Assembly: GCA_012514835.1 (NCBI GenBank)
Contig: JAAYZM010000445.1
Coordinates: 1 to 8,520 of the forward strand
Length of the DNA stretch: 8,520 nt
Direction: 5' to 3'
Source: Actinomycetales bacterium
Lineage (GTDB): Bacteria > Actinomycetota > Actinomycetes > Actinomycetales > Cellulomonadaceae
The notes below the pieces were generated by a model. That model ran no database searches, had not been told where the DNA came from, and saw only the letters and a list, made by a program, of their open reading frames with translations. Shown piece by piece: positions 5,587 through 8,520 of this stretch. Position numbers and translations under genes: made by a program. Within the stretch, counting starts at the first letter, position 1, and each line of letters starts with the position of its first letter.

Positions 5587-6764
5587 CCGGGCACCTCGTC
5601 GACGCGTCCGCGCTCGGCTGGCTCGGGGTGCGGTCCCGGCCGGGCCGGTCCGCCATGAGCGCGCTCGGAGTGGCGCTCGGTATCGCCACCGTGCTCCTGG
5701 TGACGGGCATCCCGGCGAGCGGCCAGGCCGACCTCGACCGGCGACTCTCCGCGATGGGAGCGGACATGCTCGTCGCGCAGGTCGCGGCTCTCGAGGGCTC
5801 GACGGTGGCGTTCCCGGAAGAGGCGGCCGCGATGGCTCGCCGGATCGGTCCCGTGACCTTCGGTTCTGCGGTCGCGAACCTGCACTCGAAGGTCATGCGG
5901 ACACCGTTCGCGGACCCGAACGAGTCGGCCGGCATCTCGGTGCTGGCGGCGACCCCGGACCTGGTGCCCGCGGTGCGTGGTGAGGTGGCCACGGGCACAT
6001 TCCTCACCGAGGCGACCCGCGGCCTGCCCGCGGTGGTGCTGGGGGCTGCCGCGGCCAGATGGCTCGGTCTCTCTACCTTCGACGCCGCGCACCCGGTCCA
6101 GGTGTTCGTGGCCGGGGAACGGTTCACGGTGGTGGGCGTCCTCGCGCCGATGCCGCTCGCACCGGAGCTCGAGCAGGCCGTGTTCGTCGGTGACGAGTTC
6201 GCCCGGTCCCACTTCGGCTTCGACGGGCGGCCCACCGTCGTCTACCTGCGCGCCGTCGAGAGCGAGATCTCCGCCGTGCGTGACGTGCTCCCCGCGACGC
6301 TCGCCCCGAGCACGCCGGGCCTGGTCTCGGTGAGCAGGCCGGCGGACGTGCTTGCCGCGAAGGAGGCGACCCACGGCACGTTCGCCGCGCTCTTCCTCGG
6401 GCTCGCCGGGGTGGCCCTCCTGGTCGGGGGAATCGGGGTCGCGAACACGATGGTGGTCTCGGTGCTCGAGCGCCGCCGGGAGATCGGGCTGCGCCGGGCG
6501 CTCGGCGCCCGGAGGCACGACGTCCGCCTGCAGTTCCTCATCGAGGCGGTGCTGCTCTCGCTGCTCGGCGGGGCGGGCGGGACCCTCGTCGGCATGGTGG
6601 GGACCGTCGGCTACGCGGCTCTTCGGGGCTGGCCCGTCGTGCTCCCGTGGGCCACCGTCGCCGCAGGGCTCGCAGGCGCCGTCGTGATCGGCGCCCTCGC
6701 GGGGCTGTACCCGGCGGTGCGCGCCTCGCGAACCTCTCCCACGGAGGCGCTCGCGGCGGTGTGA
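5583..6764 (+). CDS. ABC transporter permease, MacB/FtsX type
   Basis: A 393-residue membrane subunit. TM1 is about 24-44, followed by a large extracytoplasmic MacB_PCD-like domain (about 46-264). The FtsX core then has TM2 about 267-290, TM3 about 318-345 and TM4 about 353-377. The conserved cytoplasmic coupling segment ERRREIGLRRALGA (296-309) follows TM2, and the typical C-terminal YPAVRASRTSPTEAL (376-390) closes the protein. Length and order match the four-helix type VII (mechanotransmission) ABC family. As part of the family such complexes do not pump through a membrane channel; they use ATP to drive movements in their extracytoplasmic part. With the peptidoglycan-binding adaptor, the complex probably extracts or expels a lipophilic or surface molecule. 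The ATG overlaps the ATPase stop codon and is preceded by GGGGTGG at 4 bases. This is the last gene of the operon. Confidence 0.95.
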   Translation: MTGHLVDASALGWLGVRSRPGRSAMSALGVALGIATVLLVTGIPASGQADLDRRLSAMGADMLVAQVAALEGSTVAFPEEAAAMARRIGPVTFGSAVANLHSKVMRTPFADPNESAGISVLAATPDLVPAVRGEVATGTFLTEATRGLPAVVLGAAAARWLGLSTFDAAHPVQVFVAGERFTVVGVLAPMPLAPELEQAVFVGDEFARSHFGFDGRPTVVYLRAVESEISAVRDVLPATLAPSTPGLVSVSRPADVLAAKEATHGTFAALFLGLAGVALLVGGIGVANTMVVSVLERRREIGLRRALGARRHDVRLQFLIEAVLLSLLGGAGGTLVGMVGTVGYAALRGWPVVLPWATVAAGLAGAVVIGALAGLYPAVRASRTSPTEALAAV

Positions 6765-6767
6765 GCG

Positions 6768-6780
6768 ACCCGCCGCGGGT
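6768..6780. repeat. Short inverted repeat after the transporter operon
   Basis: ACCCG-CCG-CGGGT, a 5-bp stem with 3-base loop located 3 bases after the permease stop codon. No U-tract follows, so it is at best a weak candidate for a factor-assisted transcript end. Confidence 0.25.
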
Positions 6781-6811
6781 GAAGTCGCGGCGCTGGCTGT
6801 GGACGGCGGCA

Positions 6812-6824
6812 GGGCGCCGCGCCC
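6812..6824. repeat. Short GC inverted repeat upstream of the condensing-enzyme promoter
   Basis: GGGCG-CCG-CGCCC, a 5-bp stem with 3-base loop that ends 7 bases before the TAGGCT -10 box. It lies where RNA polymerase or a regulator would contact DNA, so it may be an operator, or the end of the transporter transcript. Such short GC palindromes are common by chance in DNA of this composition. Confidence 0.25.
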
Positions 6825-6831
6825 CGTGACC

Positions 6832-6837
6832 TAGGCT
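6832..6837 (+). promoter_or_regulatory. Predicted -10 box for the condensing enzyme-glycosyltransferase unit
   Basis: TAGGCT matches TAnnnT and ends 6 bases before the ATG at 6844, implying a leaderless message; the 6 bases between hold no Shine-Dalgarno sequence. No clear -35 is visible. Together with the 79-base gap after the permease it suggests that this unit is transcribed separately from the transporter operon. Confidence 0.5.
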
Positions 6838-6843
6838 CTCGCC

Positions 6844-7917
6844 ATGCAGATCCAGGCCAACCGGGGCGCGAGCGTGCCCGCCGCGACGATCGCGGGCGTC
6901 GCGGTGCACCTGCCTGAGCACGTGGTCGACGTCGCCGCGGCCGAGCGCGAGCTGCACCGGCGCAGCCCGGACGCGGCCCCGCGCATCCCGATGGTCTCGC
7001 GGCTCACCGGGGTCCGGCAGGTGCACCGCCTCCCGGACGAGTGGGACGCGTCGGACCTTGCGGTCGCCGCGGCGGGCAAGCTCCTCGCGGAGCAGGGGAT
7101 CGGGGCCGACGACGTCGACCTGCTGCTGTTCGCGTCCGCGAGCCAGGACATGGTCGAGCCGGCCACGAGCCACATCGTCGCGGCGAAGCTCGGCGTGCGG
7201 GCGCCCGTGATGGACGTCAAGAACGCGTGCAACTCCGTGCTCAACGCCCTCGAGGTGGCCGAGGCGCTCGTCGCCACGGGGCGCTACCGCACGGTCCTGA
7301 TCGCGAGCGGGGAGGCCCCGTCGCGCGCCGTGCGGTGGGACGTGCCGGACCGCGCGACGTACCTGCTCTCCGCGCCGGGCTACACGATGTCCGACGCCGG
7401 GGCCGCCCTGCTCGTGCGCCCCACCACGCAGGCCGAGCGCGCGGCCCACGGCCCGCACGGTCCGGCACCCCGCGGGATCCTTGCGAGCGCGTTCGGCGCG
7501 GACTCGAGCAAGTGGACCGTCGGGATGCTCCCCGGCGGCGGCACCGCGCACCCGCGCGAGCTCGAGCGCACGTACTTCGAGATCGACGGCTCGCGGTTGC
7601 GCGAGGCGTTCCTCGCGCTCGGCCCTGAGGTGGTGATCGAGGCGCTCGAGCGCGCGGGGCTCACGTGGGACGACGTCGCCCTCGTGGCCGTGCACCAGGT
7701 GGCCGTCGCCTACCTCGCGGACGTCCACGAGGCGCTCGGCCTGCCCGCGGACCGCACGATCGTCACGGTCGCCGAGCACGGCAACGTCGCCTCGGTGACC
7801 CTGCCGCTCCAGCTCGCGACGGCCATGGAGACGGGGCGCGTCGAACCTGGCGACGTCGTGGTGCTGATCGGGCTCGCGGGCGGGATCTCGATCGGCGCGA
7901 CGGTGCTGCGCCTGTGA
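6844..7917 (+). CDS. Thiolase-superfamily condensing enzyme, KAS III family, OleA-like
   Basis: A 357-residue beta-ketoacyl synthase III family enzyme that should join acyl thioesters by Claisen condensation in the cytoplasm. The Cys-His-Asn triad is complete: C129 in DVKNACNS, H284 in AVHQV and N314 in EHGN. The glycine-rich ends (GYTMSDAGAALL 179-190; GLAGGISIG 343-351) fit the fold. It differs from FabH in length (FabH is about 317 aa) and at the segment SQDMVEPATSHIVAAKLGV (100-118), which carries Glu105 where FabH has a hydrophobic residue. OleA, which condenses two fatty acyl-CoAs head to head, has its active-site Glu117 in a closely similar 'EPSTASIV' segment, and also shares the HQV and EHGN forms. 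I therefore favour an OleA-like enzyme over FabH; the match to OleA is from memory, not alignment. ATG 6844 follows a TAGGCT box. The stop codon overlaps the glycosyltransferase GTG (GTGA). Confidence 0.87.
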   Translation: MQIQANRGASVPAATIAGVAVHLPEHVVDVAAAERELHRRSPDAAPRIPMVSRLTGVRQVHRLPDEWDASDLAVAAAGKLLAEQGIGADDVDLLLFASASQDMVEPATSHIVAAKLGVRAPVMDVKNACNSVLNALEVAEALVATGRYRTVLIASGEAPSRAVRWDVPDRATYLLSAPGYTMSDAGAALLVRPTTQAERAAHGPHGPAPRGILASAFGADSSKWTVGMLPGGGTAHPRELERTYFEIDGSRLREAFLALGPEVVIEALERAGLTWDDVALVAVHQVAVAYLADVHEALGLPADRTIVTVAEHGNVASVTLPLQLATAMETGRVEPGDVVVLIGLAGGISIGATVLRL

Positions 7918-8520
7918 AGCTCGCCGTCGTCGTCCCCGCGTTCGACGAGGAAGCGGGGATCGGCGCGACGCTCGAGGCGCTCGCGGCCCAGGAGGACCGC
8001 GACTTCGACCTCGTGGTGGTGGACAACGCCTCGCGGGACGGTACGGCGCGCGTGGTCCTCGAGGCCGCCGAGCGGTGGGGCGAGGGCCGCTGGCGGCTCG
8101 TCCGCGAAGAGCTCAAGGGCACGGGTGCCGCGGCGGACACCGGCATGCGGGCCGCGATCGCGGGCGGGGCCACGCACCTCGCGCGCACGGACGCGGACTG
8201 CCTCCCGCCACCGGACTGGACCCGGCGGGTGCGCGAGGCCTTCGCGACGGGCGACGAGCTCGTGGCGGGGAGGCTCGTGCCGCGCCACGACGACGTCCCC
8301 GTCTCGCGCGTGCGCGACGGCGTGCTGCGCGCGGCCGTGGGGATCGCGAGCACCTTCGGGAAGTTCCGCCCGGGCAACCGCGACCCCGAGTACCTGGGTC
8401 CGTACGTCATGACGCCGGGCTGCAACATGGCCATCACGGCGGAGCTGTACGAGCGCGCGGGCGGCTTCCCGCGCACCGCGATCGAGGACGTCCACGAGGA
8501 CCGCGCCCTCGTCAACGCCG
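7914..8520 (+). CDS. Family 2 (GT-A) glycosyltransferase, N-terminal 202 residues (3' end outside window)
   Basis: This partial gene, open to the right edge, encodes a GT-A fold glycosyltransferase that should transfer a sugar from a nucleotide-sugar donor. Seen: the N-terminal nucleotide-binding strand VVVPAFDEEAGI (5-16), VVDNASRDGT (35-44), the metal-binding DxD as DAD (93-95), the acceptor-side segment TPGCNMAIT (167-175), and ED at 191-192 followed by a second ED (195-196), the usual position of the catalytic base. No membrane helix occurs in the visible part; helices often follow in this family and would lie outside the window. GTG 7914 overlaps the condensing-enzyme stop codon by 4 bases, so the two genes are probably translated together and used in one pathway. 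The Shine-Dalgarno sequence is weak, which fits coupling. Acceptor unknown: a lipid product of the neighbouring enzyme is possible, but so is a wall or carotenoid glycoside. Confidence 0.9.
   Translation, partial: MKLAVVVPAFDEEAGIGATLEALAAQEDRDFDLVVVDNASRDGTARVVLEAAERWGEGRWRLVREELKGTGAAADTGMRAAIAGGATHLARTDADCLPPPDWTRRVREAFATGDELVAGRLVPRHDDVPVSRVRDGVLRAAVGIASTFGKFRPGNRDPEYLGPYVMTPGCNMAITAELYERAGGFPRTAIEDVHEDRALVNA

Noticed and set aside
6765..6843. Intrinsic terminator between permease and condensing enzyme
   Set aside because: Two 5-bp GC inverted repeats are present but neither has a U-tract, so I list them only as inverted repeats.
6538..7779. 413-codon minus-strand frame opposite the permease end and the condensing enzyme
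   Set aside because: It runs across two well-supported plus-strand genes and their promoter, and its translation is Arg/His/Val-rich without domains.
6844..7917. Calling the condensing enzyme fabH
   Set aside because: Triad matches KAS III generally, but the OleA-like Glu105 segment, greater length and lack of fatty-acid synthesis neighbours argue against the housekeeping enzyme.
1..8520. Horizontal acquisition or insertion of the sensor-transporter block as a mobile element
   Set aside because: No transposase, integrase, terminal repeats, target duplication or change in composition is visible; gene overlaps suggest long-standing order.

Overview
The window is a high-GC, gene-dense stretch of bacterial chromosome. 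The G/C-rich third codon positions, frequent GTG starts, 4-base ATGA/GTGA overlaps and TAnnnT -10 boxes placed 6-7 bases before start codons all point to an actinobacterium. A relative of Cellulomonas (Micrococcales) is my guess from general appearance only. I see no tRNA, rRNA, CRISPR array, insertion sequence or phage gene, and base composition looks even throughout.

Layout. Bases 1-3064 carry a leftward operon read in the order response regulator (3064-2390), sensor histidine kinase (about 2406-523), cytochrome P450 (529 to beyond the left edge). The P450 start codon overlaps the kinase stop codon, so the three genes look translationally coupled. Bases 3065-3155 are a divergent control region. 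It has a -10 box facing each way, an 18-base CTGACAA-n4-CTGACAA direct repeat with further matches on an 11-base period, and a short GC hairpin. Bases 3156-6764 are a rightward four-gene operon with 4-base overlaps at all three junctions: a lipoprotein with two cysteine pairs, a membrane-fusion adaptor carrying a peptidoglycan-binding domain, a MacB/LolD-type ABC ATPase, and a MacB/FtsX-type permease. Bases 6765-6843 hold a further probable leaderless promoter. From 6844 to the right edge lies another rightward unit: a thiolase-fold beta-ketoacyl synthase III homologue that looks more like OleA than FabH, overlapping by 4 bases a family 2 glycosyltransferase cut by the window end.

How the parts may work together (inference). 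The two-component system probably senses something at the cell surface and controls the divergent lipoprotein-MacAB operon through the direct repeat, and may also control its own operon. Because the P450 is coupled to the sensor genes, and an OleA-like condensing enzyme with a glycosyltransferase lies on the other side of the transporter, the region could be a lipid or natural-product locus with its own surface sensing and export system. The product is not evident from the sequence. The best points to follow are the OleA-like active site, the Pho-box-like direct repeat, the P450 locked to a two-component system, and the duplicated Cys-pair lipoprotein.
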